NCBI GenBank assembly: GCA_027886175.1
Contig: JAJNNQ010000024.1
Location: 29,925,001-29,989,000, forward strand
Direction of reading: 5' to 3'
Length of the DNA: 64,000 bases
DNA from: Phylloscopus collybita
Taxonomy: Eukaryota; Chordata; Aves; Passeriformes; Phylloscopidae
Notes under the pieces: model-generated
The model's database searches: none
Seen by the model: the letters and a program-made list of their open reading frames with translations, nothing else
What the model was told of the DNA's origin: nothing
Shown: in pieces, positions 1-12,724 of the stretch
Layout: every line of letters begins with the position of its first letter
How positions within the stretch are numbered: the stretch's first letter is position 1
Program-made: the position numbers and the translations under genes

Positions 1-1635
1 AGCAATTGCTACTTCCCAGCAGATAAGTTCACTTTACTAGCCTTGATGCAAGTGCAAGAGCTGGGAAAAGAGGACAGAAGTCACTTGTTGTACCTGTGAT
101 GCAGAAGGGGTTCAACCAACCTGCCAACTCTGTGGCCAGGTGTGGCTTAAAGTGTGGAAAAAATATGTACACCTGACCTGTCCGTTAGGTGGAACTCAAG
201 CACCACAGCTAATCTAAACAAATGTCTAATTTTGCTTTGATGACGTTCTTCCCCTCTGAATTTCCCCCACAGTTTCACTTGCAGGGAGAGCATTGTGTCC
301 TATGTTTTGTGCAGTGGGACCAGTGGGACTCTGTGTCGTTAGGCAGCCACTGTGCTCTCTTTCAGAGATACCTGCCCCAAGCTGTGGATGAAGGATTCTT
401 CTTGCAGAGGCACTGGAATGCTCCATGATCTCTGGACCAAAGGTATTTAAACAGTTGGTGGGTTTTAGTTGTTATTAAAAGGGAGTTTCTAGATGTTAGA
501 GCCAAGTGATCCCAGAATCATAGCGAAAGTTATGGTTCTCCTGGAGATCTTAGATACAATAAAAGGATATTGCTGAATGGGAAGGGATACAAAATGCATT
601 CAGAAATTAAACATTAGGAAGACAGAGAGTCGGGTTTTCTTCATGAAATAAAAAAAATAATTAAACAACAAACTCAGAATTTTTAAATGTAATTTGGAAT
701 TAAAGACAGTTATAAAAGAATGAGCAATAGAAAAAGTTTTGGAATTGATTAAAACAGTGATATTTTTCTGACTGGGCAAGCACATAGGAAACACAAGTTG
801 CCTGAGTAACATATGTTTTTAAAATATGTCCCTTGTTGGATAATTGTATGGTTGTATGGCTTAGCATTAGGGTGGAGGACATCAGCGAATCCTCTGACCT
901 TGCCATGTTATGGAAATTTTCTTAAGATGTGATTTTCTTTGATAAGACTTGTACAAATCCACCTGTATTTACAACATGGGTGAAGGCTGGTAAATGTATT
1001 TTAGGATAATTTAATTTACAATCCCCTGGGATAGCTTCCAAGTGAGTAGTAGAAAGTCTTTGCCATTGATGTCCTGCCTCCAGAAGGCTCACAACACTGC
1101 TCATGGAGCTGCTGAGTGTTGAATGGGGTGGAAATTTTAGAAAAATTCCCCATGCTAGAAAAATAAAGAGTAATTTACTCATTCAGTGTTTAGTTTTATT
1201 TTGAGCTCAACATGGGGCAGGAGAGTCTTCCCATAGAATAAGTGTACCTGTTGCAAGAAAACAAGGTAATTACCAGTGGAAATATGCAAGAAAGGAACAT
1301 TTTGGAAGGAACTTAAGGGTAATGAAGAAACCTAAGAGTCAAAGAGCACAGATGTAACTGTGTCTTTCAAAAGATAATGACTACATCCAAAACTGAAAAC
1401 AGCAATAAAGAGAGCAAATGAAAACCCAGGCAAGTGTACCTGATACAAAGCTCTTGTTTACTCTAAGACCTTAATGCTTCACTGTGCCTATTCGGGTTTT
1501 ACATGCTGGTTTCATGCTGGATTGGGAGGAACAGGAGAGAGAAAGCCAATCTCAAAATAAGTCACAGAGGGCTTTCTGGAAATTGCCCTCAAAGGTAAAG
1601 GTTGCTCTTTTCCCCAAACATTGATGTCAGAGTTT
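1..1635. other. Non-coding, no recognised feature
   Basis: AT-rich sequence with only short random reading frames on both strands. I see no splice-bounded exon, RNA gene or recognisable repeat. Confidence 0.5.
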
Positions 1636-1947
1636 TTGCCGTCCAGAGGGACCTTGGCATGCTTGAGAGGTGGGTCAATGCAAACATCATGAAGTTCAAC
1701 AAAGCAAAGTGCAAGACCCTACACCTTGTGTAGGGTTGTGGCAATGCTAGGGACACCAGCAGGTTGGTGAAGTGATTGAGAGTAGCAGAATGTCCCAACC
1801 CTGAAAGTGTTCAAAGCCAGGTTAGATGAGCTTGGAACAACAACCTGGTCTAATGGGAGATGTCCCTGCCCATGGCAGGGGGCATTGGAACTAGATGATC
1901 TCTAAGGTTTCTTCCAACTCCTAACATTCTGTGATTTTATGATTCAG
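1636..1947 (+). mobile_element. CR1 LINE fragment, 3' end
   Basis: The left part reads like the CR1 reverse-transcriptase end (GTCCAGAGGGACCTTGGCATG, then GAAGTTCAACAAAGC and AAGTGCAAGACCCT). The right part is the CR1 3' tail (GGAACTAGATGATCTCTAAG, TTCCAACTCCTAACATTCTG, ending TGATTTTATGATTC). The segment between them is shortened, so this copy is internally deleted. Orientation is +. Confidence 0.75.
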
Positions 1948-4685
1948 GACAGGAATCCCCCTGTACTGCTCTGCCTCATGTGTTTTCTCAGACCAGTTTG
2001 GACCAAACCAAAGCCCTTATGAATCAGGCCTGTAAAGTACATGTGCTCATGTGGTTTCTCCTTTCAGATTGCATTGCAGAGATAGTAAATAAAGTGTTGA
2101 GTGTGACTCCTGACTGCATACTGACATAATTTCAATTAACATACTTGCATCCACATGTTATTTGTAATTGTGAGTCATGGAGACACCTCCAGGAATTGCT
2201 GAAAAATCTTCAAAAGGAAAGAAAGATACACAATGTATGCTATCTTTATTTGGCAGGAGCAAATGTTTACCTCCCCATGGACTGACCTCACATTATTCAG
2301 GATGTCAGAGATAATTTTAAAGCCCTGGGTCTTCAAACCACTCCCATCTCATCAGTTATCACTGGCACCATGAAATAAGTGCCACATCCACTTCCATGGA
2401 TGCCTTCAGCCTGTGAAAAGCAAAACTGCATATTGACTCACAGACCCACAATGTCTATCTTTCCTCTTACCTGGCCCCCTTTGACTGCTGGTCAGTTCTG
2501 GGACACAACAAGACTTCCAATGGCCTGCAGATATAAGAGAGAATTGAGCACAGACTTTGCACTGAATGTGCCAAAGGAATGGTGTAAGCAGCCCACAGTG
2601 ATACTGTGTAATTCCCCTTCCTCCCTTCAGTCTTCCGGACACCAGCTCCAAGGATTTGCGTTTGTTAGTTAAAGGCATTTTATTAAAAAGGAGAAGAAAA
2701 GCTACTTGTAGCACTGAAGTTGTAGCAGCCCAATTAATGATTCAGCAATTCTCTATAAAGCAGCTCCCATGAGAGAAGCAGCTTGTCACACTCACATTCA
2801 GTGACAAGCAATCCCCCTCCGCAGGGAAGGTGGGTGTACACCCCTCTGCAGACTCACGGGAGCCTTCTTCATGCCAGCACCCCCAGAAATGTGCCTTCTG
2901 GAAGACAGCAGCCAGGAAAACATGTAGGAATTTTGAGACTTCTGTCTTCACAGCTCCAAATCCAAACCATAAAGAAAGGCATGCAGTGCTATTTGGTATA
3001 TTTGCCTGGGCTTTTTCTCTCTCACTCTCATTTTCAGTTCTGATTTTGGTCTTTGCTTCTGTGAGACAGTCATTGCAAAACATGCAGTACACTCTCTCCA
3101 CTTACGCCAGTAGTTGCTGAATTGCTTTAATGTCTCCTCTCACACACCTGCACTGAATCCAAAAAAATAGAGCTATCCTTTATTTTTCACTTGTCTGAAA
3201 GTCAAAATTCTTATTTATAGAATGTAAATATGAAGTCTGCAAAGCAGTTTCTGTCCTTTTCAGTGGCTTGGCACAGGCATTTTTACTTAAGCAGTCAGTT
3301 GTCTGGTTTACTTCAGTGGAGCCCAGCCTGGGAGGGGAAAACCCCTTGATAAAAGTTTACCATGCAGTTGGGTGGCTTGAGCAGAAAAAGAATGACCTCT
3401 GTCTATGACAATGGATTCTGCATGAGCCCTCCCTCCTCTCCCACCTCTTCTGCTATGACAGGTGGATCAAAAGAAAATTATCTATATCCTCCGAGCCACA
3501 TGGACTTCTTTCTCCCCTTCCCTAAGAAAAGTCAGGATGAAGTTGGAAAAAATACCATTGTCAGTCCTGTACATTACAATACACTCACAAAACACATGTC
3601 AGTGAACTGAGTGGAATTCTGTATTAAACAGAAAAAGACACCAGAGACCAGGAGTAAAGGTAAAGACCCAAGTGTACCAGCCTAAAATAAAACATGACAA
3701 AAAAACGGGAAACCATCCATCAGGAAAGTGAGAACAGCAGACAGCAATTTCACTGCTTTTAGGTAGTATGAGAGCTGGAGAGTTTTGTGCCTGCTCCTGC
3801 AAAAGAGGTTTCTTTGGAGCTGTTTGAAGGAGGAGAGTGAAGGTCTTTGGCAAGGGTGGTATGGAGGCTTCTCCCAAATATATGGAAAAGGCACACAAAA
3901 ACCACAAAGGTACTGCTAAAATGAAAAGTAGCAAACACAGTCCAGATGCAGGTGCCATTCTCAGGGTTCATGGGAATGACATTTGGCTTTTACCAGGACT
4001 ACGTGCCCTTACACCACATGAACCCAAGCAGCCAGAGAGGTGTTTTGCTTAGGAGACAAGACACAGGGGTTTTTTCTTGTTTTCTAAAGAGAAACTATTT
4101 TTTTTTCTTTACTGCAAACTATGTGCTGTTTATCATCAGTTCTCTGTATCATATATCATAGGATTTCTCTATGTTATCCTTTACTGTTGTTAAGGATAGG
4201 TTCCTGTCACAAAACTGAAGATCACACACTTCTTCACTTCTGGTAGCTGACATCACCAAGATGTCTCCCCCACATCTTCCCTCTTCGTCACACTCTCCTC
4301 CCCCTCTACTTTCAATTCCCCATCTTCTTCCCCACACTGCCAGGCCAAGCATGCTCCCCACTCCTCTTTCCTCCGCTCCAGGTGTTTTGGGTATTTGTCC
4401 TGCCCTTCGGACCTCAGGGAGTCTGTGTTCCTCCCATGGCATACACAGTCTGCAGTAATCTTGCACCACATCACCTTCTCTGTAAACCAGAGACCTGCCA
4501 TGGCATGCTAGTTATGGTTGCTAAAGGCTGGAAAACATAGTAAGCCCTTGCACCAGTCTATGGAAAAAGGTGAGATTGACTTTCTCAATACTCTCTCTCT
4601 TGCTAAAACTTGTTTTGTCACTTCTTTGGGAGTACTGGAGTGTTTTCAACCTCTAACGTATTTCTTTCTTTCCTTCTTCTTACAG
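1948..4685. other. Upstream flank of CD86, contents unresolved
   Basis: A non-coding 5' exon and the promoter of CD86 should lie here or further left, because the ATG exon starts with a spliced acceptor. I cannot pick out the exon: there is no CpG island or clear TATA plus donor arrangement. A C/T-rich stretch at 4263-4400 is the only compositional oddity. The acceptor for the ATG exon ends at 4685. Confidence 0.4.
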
Positions 4686-4689
4686 TGCC

Positions 4690-4735
4690 ATGGAGGTCTG
4701 CATATTCTTCCTTTGTACTATGATCCTTCTCCCAG
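4690..4735 (+). CDS. CD86: CD86 exon: start codon and signal peptide
   Basis: The exon begins after a good acceptor (pyrimidine-rich TTCTTCTTACAG ending at 4685) and ends at a GTAAA donor at 4736. It encodes MEVCIFFLCTMILLP plus the first base of codon 16, a short hydrophobic signal peptide that sends the protein into the secretory pathway. The ATG at 4690 is in a fair context (GTGCC ATG G) and is the first ATG of the exon. The phase-1 end joins exactly to the IgV exon at 6031. The peptide is shorter than the human leader, and a start in an upstream exon cannot be excluded. Confidence comes mainly from the matching phase and the short distance to the IgV exon. Confidence 0.8.
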
Positions 4736-5400
4736 GTAAAGGCACATTTTTAATTGTTAAAACTGTTTTGATTGTTTGCATCCTGCTATGTGATACTTTC
4801 TCATCCACTGAGAAGCTCATTCCTTAGTAGTATTAATTACTTCCATTGCTCAATCAAGGTCATATAGCCTATGTGATGTATTTAAATTGTGTTCAGGGAC
4901 TCTATAAAATACATATAGTAAGTACTTTCTCTCTTCAACTTTATACCTTTACATTACACTTATTTTATGTTGCTCTTAAATTCTCAATTTAAATCTGTCT
5001 TTAAAATGTGTGTGTATCACCTGTGTGCATTATAGAGAAGAGCAGTACTAAACTGAAAACTGGCAGTTTGATAGGGACAACCGGAGTTGGAGGCTGCCAC
5101 AGAGATCATTTTGCAGTCTGGTGCTCTGGAAGAACAGTCAAAACTTTGCATCAGGAGAGAAACTGTAAATCTTCTCCTCCTTTTGAACACAGCAGAGATG
5201 TTTGTATCTTCTGGGAGAGAGGGCTGCATTTCTTATTCCAAGAAAACACAGTCCTCCCAGACCACCACTCATAATAATGGACACATGCACAGAGGAAAGC
5301 AGGAGAAAAATCATCTCTTGTGTAGTGCAATTCATCCTTTCTTTGCATGAAGGCATAATTGTGTTTATTGACCATTTCTGTTAACAAGATCAGCAACAGA

Positions 5401-5498
5401 ACAGTTAAATCTGACATTTACTCTGTCATTAAATTCTAAATTAATTAGAGAACAGTTATATCTGACATTTAATTTGTCATTAAACTTTGGATTAATTC
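5401..5498. repeat. Tandem duplication, 51-bp unit, two copies (CD86 intron)
   Basis: Copy one starts ACAGTTAAATCTGACATTTA at 5401 and copy two starts ACAGTTATATCTGACATTTA at 5452. Both continue with TGTCATTAAA and TTAATT at the same spacing. The copies differ at several bases, so the duplication is not recent. It lies in the intron between the signal-peptide and IgV exons. Confidence 0.75.
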
Positions 5499-6030
5499 TT
5501 CATTGAGACTGAAGGTGTTCACCTGCTTCTGACCTTCTGGTCATGCATTCCCTAGGCACTCACATTTACTACACAGTGTGTAATTCACAGCTTCTTCAAA
5601 GATCTAATGCTGCATTATTTTCTTAGGAGAATTAGCTCTTTAAACAGAAATTGTGCAACTATCTTCTTTGTGGCAGAATCTCGTTGCACTCATAATGCTG
5701 CAAGCAAGAATTGTTTGGATCTTTGGCCCTCAGATAAGTCTTCTAAAATATAGATGCTCACAATCTCTGTGTGGTAGGCCTTCTTTGGAAAGTAAAATAT
5801 AGGAAGAAAAATAAGAAACAGTTTTATCACCTGAACTCCATAATACTAAATGAGTCAGTTTGAACAACTACGTGTCCTGTCATACCTAGTGGGAGAATTT
5901 GTGTCTAAATTTTGGAATTTAGCAGCTGGCATTTTAATCACCATTGTTATTAAGTGTTGGGCCTCTGAGTGCAACTTGATACTCTTTTGTAGCTGGTGGA
6001 AATCTTAATTTTTCTCTCTCTCTGTCTAAG

Positions 6031-6375
6031 GTATTGCTGCCAGTGTGCATCCGGTGAAAGCATTTCTCCATCACACAGTACACCTCTCCTGCCATTTTCC
6101 AAACTCTCAGAAAATTGACACAAAGAATTTAATAACTTTTTGGCAAAAAGACACTAATAAAGTGGTGCACGAAGTATATTATGGCCAAGAAAAACATGAG
6201 AACCTTAGTCCTGAATATATAAATCGCACCAAGGTGGACATGGGCAAATGGACCCTGCAGTTGTTAAATGCAGGAGTGGAGGACGAGGGACGCTATCAGT
6301 GTATCGTCATGCAAAAAATAACTGAACGATCAACAGAGGTCATACACAAATCTGAGTGCTCACTGCACATCATTG
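6031..6375 (+). CDS. CD86: CD86 exon: IgV domain (CD28/CTLA-4 binding)
   Basis: This 345-bp exon encodes residues 16-130 of the precursor. The acceptor is a long pyrimidine tract (TTTTTCTCTCTCTCTGTCTAAG) and the donor is GTAAGT. The fold is a V-type Ig domain: Cys36 on strand B in L-S-C-H-F, Trp53 in F-W-Q, and Cys106 in the D-E-G-R-Y-Q-C motif, so the Cys36-Cys106 disulfide is intact. The E-V-Y-Y-G-Q-E-K stretch (63-70) and W-T-L-Q-L (89-93) match the CD86 family. One N-glycosylation sequon is at Asn80. In CD86 this membrane-distal domain binds CD28 to promote, and CTLA-4 to restrain, T-cell activation. An extra cysteine at 125 near the domain end has no obvious partner. Confidence 0.95.
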
Positions 6376-7825
6376 GTAAGTCATTTCTTCCAATTGCCAT
6401 CTGGTCTGTGGGATTCTCTGTGATTTTGTTCAGTCCAGAAATATGGGTCCTGTCTCCAAGCCCCTGAACACATGCCTGCTCTGGAGAGAATTTCTAAAGG
6501 TGGAGAAGAGACTTGCTTCCTGCAAGTTTTATGGCTTTTAGGACTCTGGAAAATAAACTTGTTTATTTGCGTCTGACAAACTACCTTCTATTAAAAGTAG
6601 CAGTAGTTAGCAACATTGGTGGCAAATTAGAATTGAAACATAGCAAGATTTCTGCAAACACACAGCTATTTTATGATCATGTAAATCACAGGGAAAATAA
6701 AGAAAAGAACAGCTCACATGGAGGAGTAGAAATTCTTATGTTCAGTTAAAGGAAGGCAGAAAATATCTCTGAAGAAAAAATGGGTACATACATGGATGAG
6801 ATTCAACCTGATTTTTTGCATCAGAGAATTTTTTGTAATCAGAGGAAAAGGCAGTAAACCTTTTAAAAGGGAAATAGAACTGAGGTACCAATATTTTCTT
6901 CACATTTTTTTAAATTCCTAATATATAATCCTAATGTTTCTCTATTTTAAACTATTCTGTTAGTAACCTTTATCTGTATGCCCATGTTCTGTCTTCCACT
7001 GTGGTAGTGCTAGTCATTAATAAAACAGCTTCTAACTTGCACTGGTGTTTTCAGGCTTGAGCATACTGCTTTAAAAGAGAACAGGCCAAGTGTAACAGCA
7101 GCCAAAAACAGAGTACCAGGACAACTGACCCTATCTAGCTTTGTGCTACTAGCACTTGTTCCCTTGGTCCACAGCCAGAAAATGTAGATTGCTAATTTTG
7201 ATTCCCCCAGGATGTACTGGAGAAGCATTTTCAGTCAAGTTTTGGAACTCAGAAGCCCACAAAGTGCACTCAGTATCAAGGCCCCCAATTTATGAAGATG
7301 TAGATCATCAACTGCTTAGTCAATTCAAACAGTTGAATCAGTTACAAACTTAGCCAACATCAGAGCAACATGTTACTGATTTCTCACACTTAGGACTAGA
7401 TCTCCTACACCTTTTAAGGTTTAGCTTAGGAAGACAATTTTAACTATGTGCTCTTGTCTTCCTTCCAAATTACTCTCTGTTCAATAAATTCCCAAAGGAA
7501 GGAGCAGTATAAAACCATATTTTAAAAAAACTCAAGCCCTTCAAAACAATTAGATGAAAAATACAAATATTGAAATGTACCTTTGCTTACGAGCTGCTTT
7601 TTAATTAGAATCTCACATGGAGGGATTTTTGCAGTTTGGCATGTCACACTTAAAATGGGCATAAGAAAAACTGAGGGCTGTACAAGAGTGACAGGGCAGT
7701 CACACAAATCTATCTAGATCACTTGATGACAAAGCGTTCAGAAATACTGCAGCACCTTGGAATACAATTTAAATGTTATTTTTTAATGTATTACATTAGT
7801 ACAATGTATAGATAGCATAAAACTG

Positions 7826-8071
7826 TGTCAGGGGAGGTTCAGGCTGGATATCAGGAAACAGTTCCTCACCCAGGGGGCGGGAGGACAAGCACTGACAGCT
7901 TCCCCAGTGCAGTGGTCACAGCGCAGCACCAAGCCTTACAGAGCTCAAGAGCAGTTTGGACAACACTCTCAGGCACATGTTTGTGACTCTTGGGTGTCCT
8001 GTGTGGGGTCAGGGGTGGGGCTTGATGATATTTGTGGGTCCCTTCCAACTCAAGAGATTCTAGGATTCTAT
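7826..8071 (+). mobile_element. CR1 LINE fragment, 3' end (CD86 intron)
   Basis: Begins GTCAGGGGAGGTTCAGGCTG, then GATATCAGGAAACAGTTCCT, and ends with GGGTCCCTTCCAACTC and GATTCTAGGATTCTA. This is the standard order of the CR1 3' region in + orientation, inserted in the intron between the IgV and IgC exons. Confidence 0.85.
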
Positions 8072-8575
8072 AGGTATGTATAGATGTAATTAGATGTTTA
8101 GATGTACTTCATACAGCCACAATTACTTACATAACAGCGGACACAGATCCTTCTCCAGTCAAAAAAGGGAAGGCTTCACAGTGGAAAACTTTGGCTCTTA
8201 AAAATGCAAGGTAGGGACCATGGTGACAAGCAGCTTAACTGAGAAATCTGCTGTTGTGGCATGTCTGCAGTGCTTCCTCTGGATAGATCAATAAGGGAAG
8301 TAGGTGAGACTAGGGAAGCTGTTTCAAAATATGCACTACTCAAAGTGTTGGGGCTGAAATTATGTCACAAGAGAGACTTACAGTTGCTCGTTTAGAAGGG
8401 ATGTTGAAAAACTGAAAAGTGTGAAAAAAGCTCTAGTAGCATTATCTGAAGGCTGGAAAAAGCATGGTCCAACTAGAAACATTAAAACAACAATCTGATT
8501 ACCTTATAACAGAATAATGTGAAGAGTTTTTTTCCAGAATGTGGGAACATGAAACAGATGTAAAATACTGGATAT

Positions 8576-8592
8576 AAAAAAAAAAAAAAAAA
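8576..8592. repeat. Short poly(A) run
   Basis: About 17 consecutive A residues after GGATAT in the CD86 intron. No element with a matching tail was recognised in front of it. Confidence 0.7.
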
Positions 8593-10393
8593 GCTAAAGG
8601 CTAATTAATTATTAATTCAGTGACAGTCGGTGTCTGGAAGGAAGTAAGGCAGATGGTCACTTAGGAAAATAGAACAAAAGCAAAGTGATTAAGCCATTGA
8701 GAAAAATATTAAGGGCTTGATAGACTGCTGTTTCTTGAGGTATTTAATCTAATCCCAGAGCTTTTTTGGAAGACACTATCTTTAAATACAAAAGACTTCC
8801 TGAAATGTGCTTTTCTGTTAACAAACAAAACCCATATACATAGCAGGGTGTGCTCTGCGTGTAGCCAGCATCACTTTTCAGTAAATTGAGGTTCCAGAAG
8901 CTATAAAAGAGAAGTGCAGGATCTGTTCCACTATTTCCACTTGCTTACTGTCAATAAGATTGAAGCCCTTAAATCACTTGGATGTTGTGGCAAGTTTCAT
9001 AGCCATGGATTATGTTCCTGCTATCCCTACAAAATACCAAGGAGAGAATAAATACTCCAGACCAAAAGTCTGACAGTGGTCAGCTAAGCAAGTCAGACCT
9101 TGAGCTTTCCTGAGGGGCAACTTAATTAAATTTTGGGGTATAAAAAAGGGGGGCATTTTCCATTTTGAGTTCATATCCATCAACTCTCTTGAGGAGGTTT
9201 AAGCGACTAAGCTAAATCCTATGCATTGTGTACTAGGACAGAGAAAATAAAAGCAACATCATGTTTCTTCATTCATGCATATTAAGAATTCTCTAGGGCA
9301 AGGATTAGATCCTTGTTCCAACACATTGAGTGTGTGTGCAGAAGAGTGAGACCATCTTCCGACCCACATTTTTCTAAGAACCCTTTTTCCCTTCTCCAAT
9401 ATTTCTCCATATTGTCTCTAGTCCTATTGGCCCTAAAATAATGAAGCATTTTCAATTAAATCTTGAGTCTATTGCTCAGGATTTGTTTCTGATTTTTTGG
9501 GCGGTTGTTGGTTTTTGGTTTTTTTTAACTTGCTATATGCCAACTTGTGGTCAGTATTATGTTAACAATCCCTCCTTCTCCTTTTCCATTACAGTCTACT
9601 ATTTTTATTACAAACCTGTAACCAAACAAATCCTGGTTGAGAATATCTAGATTAATTAAGGAAGAGTATTGATTAAAAGCTTCCATTTATCATTCATATT
9701 TTATGTTTAGTTCTTCCCAATCCTGCTGCACTATTTCTTGCATGGGAAACTTGGCTTTTTAAAGCAACAGGTGTGTCTTTCATTGATTGTGATGGGTATT
9801 CAATTCAAAATAAAAAACCCTTATGCTATAGTCATTTCCATCAGACAAGCTAAGGGAACCCTACCCCGAAGTGATGATGAATTAAATGCTGCAAAATATT
9901 TACCTACAATACTGACAGACACCATGGATATTTCTACTTAAGACAGCACTGCACTTTGAACTTACCCCACCTGAATTCTCTCAGATGATTCCTTTCTTTA
10001 CATTTCCCAATTAGAAATTTGTGGGTTTGCCCTTACCCACTCAGGAGGTCAAAGGTAGGGAGCGTTGTGGTCCCTTCTCATTTTCTGCTTAAGCCCTTAT
10101 GTGTAAACAGGCCAGGTTTCATTATTCTGAGGTATTAATGTGTCTGAAAGTGGTGGAAGAGATCCATTGTCTGGCTGATCAGACTTGCATCCTTGAAACA
10201 CCCTGAGAACAAGAAGCAGCAAGTCTACATACACACCAAAAAATGCCATGCAAATCCCTCCTTGGAATGCCCATTGTCTTCCTGAAGAAAACTGTTTAGA
10301 CTTGTTTCTGCCTGAAGATCTTAAATAACTGCCAGGGACTGGCACAAATATGATGTGGCTGCCTCATGATCCTCTGTCTTCGGTCTATTTCAG

Positions 10394-10705
10394 CCAACTA
10401 TAGTCAACCTGAGATAGCAGAGCTGCACTCCGGGCCACTAAAGCCCAATGGATACTTGAATCTTTCCTGTTCTTCCAGTGGAGGTTATCCAGAGCCCAAG
10501 GAGATGACTTGGCTAATTTCACATGAGAACACAACACACAGCAGTACAGCTCACATGGATGTCTCACAGGACGCTGTGACAAAGCTGTACAACGTTACCA
10601 GCAAGCTGAATATCCTGGTTCCTTCCAAGAGCCACACTAATATCAGCTGCTTGCTTCACCTTAGGGAGCAGCTGGGAAGCCTTGTCTCAGTCCCACTGGG
10701 CATAG
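10394..10705 (+). CDS. CD86: CD86 exon: IgC-type membrane-proximal domain
   Basis: The 312-bp exon follows CTATTTCAG and ends at GTGAGT. It encodes residues 131-234 with split codons at both ends (phase 1-1). It opens with A-N-Y-S-Q-P-E-I, the typical CD86 V-C linker. The domain has Cys156 in N-L-S-C, the conserved G-Y-P-E-P block at 161-165, Trp170, and Cys216 in N-I-S-C, giving the expected disulfide. Five sequons (Asn132, 153, 176, 197, 213) predict heavy glycosylation, as in CD86 of other species. The domain is a stalk that holds the ligand-binding IgV domain away from the membrane. The intron before it is about 4 kb and carries a CR1 fragment. Confidence 0.95.
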
Positions 10706-11047
10706 GTGAGTCTCCGTTTACCCATTCCCATTTCTGCATGGGTAGGAGCAGGCAGTACTGCAGCATGGTCAAGGCAGGGAATAAACTTTAAGAAGGAGTA
10801 TAAGTTGGTTAAAAGGGTTGTATGTTCTCCATCTTGTTCACCACTGGACTTCCTCTCTCATTTTCCACATGGGAAATCTTATTGCAGCAAGGAGAGGGCA
10901 CAGAGAAGGAGGTGGTACACAATCCAGAACACAGCCTCATCAATCCCCTCCCTGGAAGATGCTGCAGTAGCAACAAAGCAACCCAGGAGTCTGGATCAGG
11001 CAGCAACCAGTCTCTGGAGGTGACAGCTATTGGGAGAGGTTGTCACT

Positions 11048-11270
11048 TCACAGAATCAGAGAACTGGTGAGGCTGGAAGAGGCACCTGGAGATGATCTAG
11101 TTCAACCACTCTGCTCAAAGTAGGGTCAATAGGTAGCACAGCACTTTATCCAGTTGAATCTTAAACACCTCCCAGGATAAAGACTCCACAACCCCTCTCA
11201 GCAAACTGTTCCAGGGTTTGACTACCCTGATAGTAAAAAAAGGGTCTTTTCCTGGTTTAAAGTGCTTGAG
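11048..11270 (-). mobile_element. CR1 LINE fragment, reverse orientation (CD86 intron)
   Basis: Opens with TCACAGAATCAGAGAACTGG, followed by GAGATGATCTAGTTCAACCA, CTCAAAGTAGGGTCAA and CAAACTGTTCCAGGG. This is the reverse complement of a CR1 3' end. It fades near a short A-rich stretch around 11290. It sits in the intron before the transmembrane exon. Confidence 0.85.
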
Positions 11271-12724
11271 CTGCTATTCTTAATCATTCCTTAAAAAAAG
11301 GCAAAAGGCTAAACAGAAGAGTCCCATGGACTCTTAATTTAGCTCACAAACTGCCAAATAGACTGTGCTGAGTTTAAGTGTAAAGACCATGAAACTTGGA
11401 CTAATATAAGAAGTATTCCTGGTGGTTTTCATAACATTTGGCAGAATGAAGTGCACATTCCAAAATGACTATTTGGGGATTTTTCTTCTCGGAGATTCTG
11501 TCTTTTTTCAGACATCTCTTGCAAGAAGAAGCAGGGGACCTGAGTTCCATTATGACTTTACTGCCAGATTATCTCAGGGTTCCACATGGCTGATCCTTTC
11601 TTTAAACTAAAGCGGTATTTTATTTATCTTCTGAACCAGGAAAACTTCTTTTCACATGTTTTCATTTGTAAGCTATGGCACAAGAACATAAAAATAAAGA
11701 CAATTCCCACTTTGGTCATAAGCTCATTTGGCTTGCACCAAATATCTTTTAGACAATGCTGAAGATGGAGAGCTGTGCTTCAATTAACAGGAACAGGGAG
11801 CCAAGAGGGAGTGGTAGCATTGCAGGAAAGCCTACCAGAAACATGCACCTCACTACTGCAGATGTAAAAGAAATTTGCCACTTGTTCTAAAAATGTTCCA
11901 CAGTGCAGTTTCCTTAATATAAATTTAGCTAAAAGATTGAGTTATTAACACCAGATATGGCAAACTGCCTCTGATGTCTTTGCATTCTAGGACTTTTAAA
12001 TACTATTAAAATACAATCCAGAAGTCTTCTAATGTTTGTTCAGCTCTACATGTTGCTCATGAGTTTTGAAATGGTTACATTAGCTATAATGCTAAATCTT
12101 CCTCTTCCCTCTTCAATTCTTCTCTCCTCTCTGGCTTTATGAAAATAGATACCTGACAAGCAGTGATGGTGGGTAAGAAACCAGGAACTCCACAGAAACA
12201 TAAGTTTTGTTTGGCAATAACAGAAACTCTATCAGCTGCTAACCCTGCCAACCAAAACCTCAAAAACACAAAAACCAGAAATAGAGGGAAAGTCCTTTGA
12301 ATTCCCAGCTACTTTCACATCCCTTACAGCATTTCATTAGGCTTTGACCATCATTTCTAGCAGACACCAAGTAGTAACATGTTCTTCCAACTTGCAGAGT
12401 AGCACAGAGCAGCACTGGCACAGTAGCTGCCTCATAGGCTCTTGTATGAATTGAGTTGCTGATCTTTCACATTACCCAAACCTCAGAAAGAGTGCTTTGC
12501 TTTACTGGTGTTGAAGTGACCAGTGAGACCAGGTAGTTTCACTAGTTACTGGAAAGGGAAATAAAACAATGTGGATAGTGTTTTATTGACACTATTAAAG
12601 CAAAAAGGATGCCAAGGACCTCCACATAAACTTCTATTTCATGCAACTTTGGGATAGAGTGTTTAAAGTAATTGTCACCAAATTAAATCTTTGCTGTGTG
12701 TATCTTCTCTGTTTTCTTATTCAG

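Noticed and set aside
1..4685. ILDR1 (human left-hand neighbour of CD86)
   Set aside because: No Ig, transmembrane or splice-bounded exon that would fit was found on either strand.
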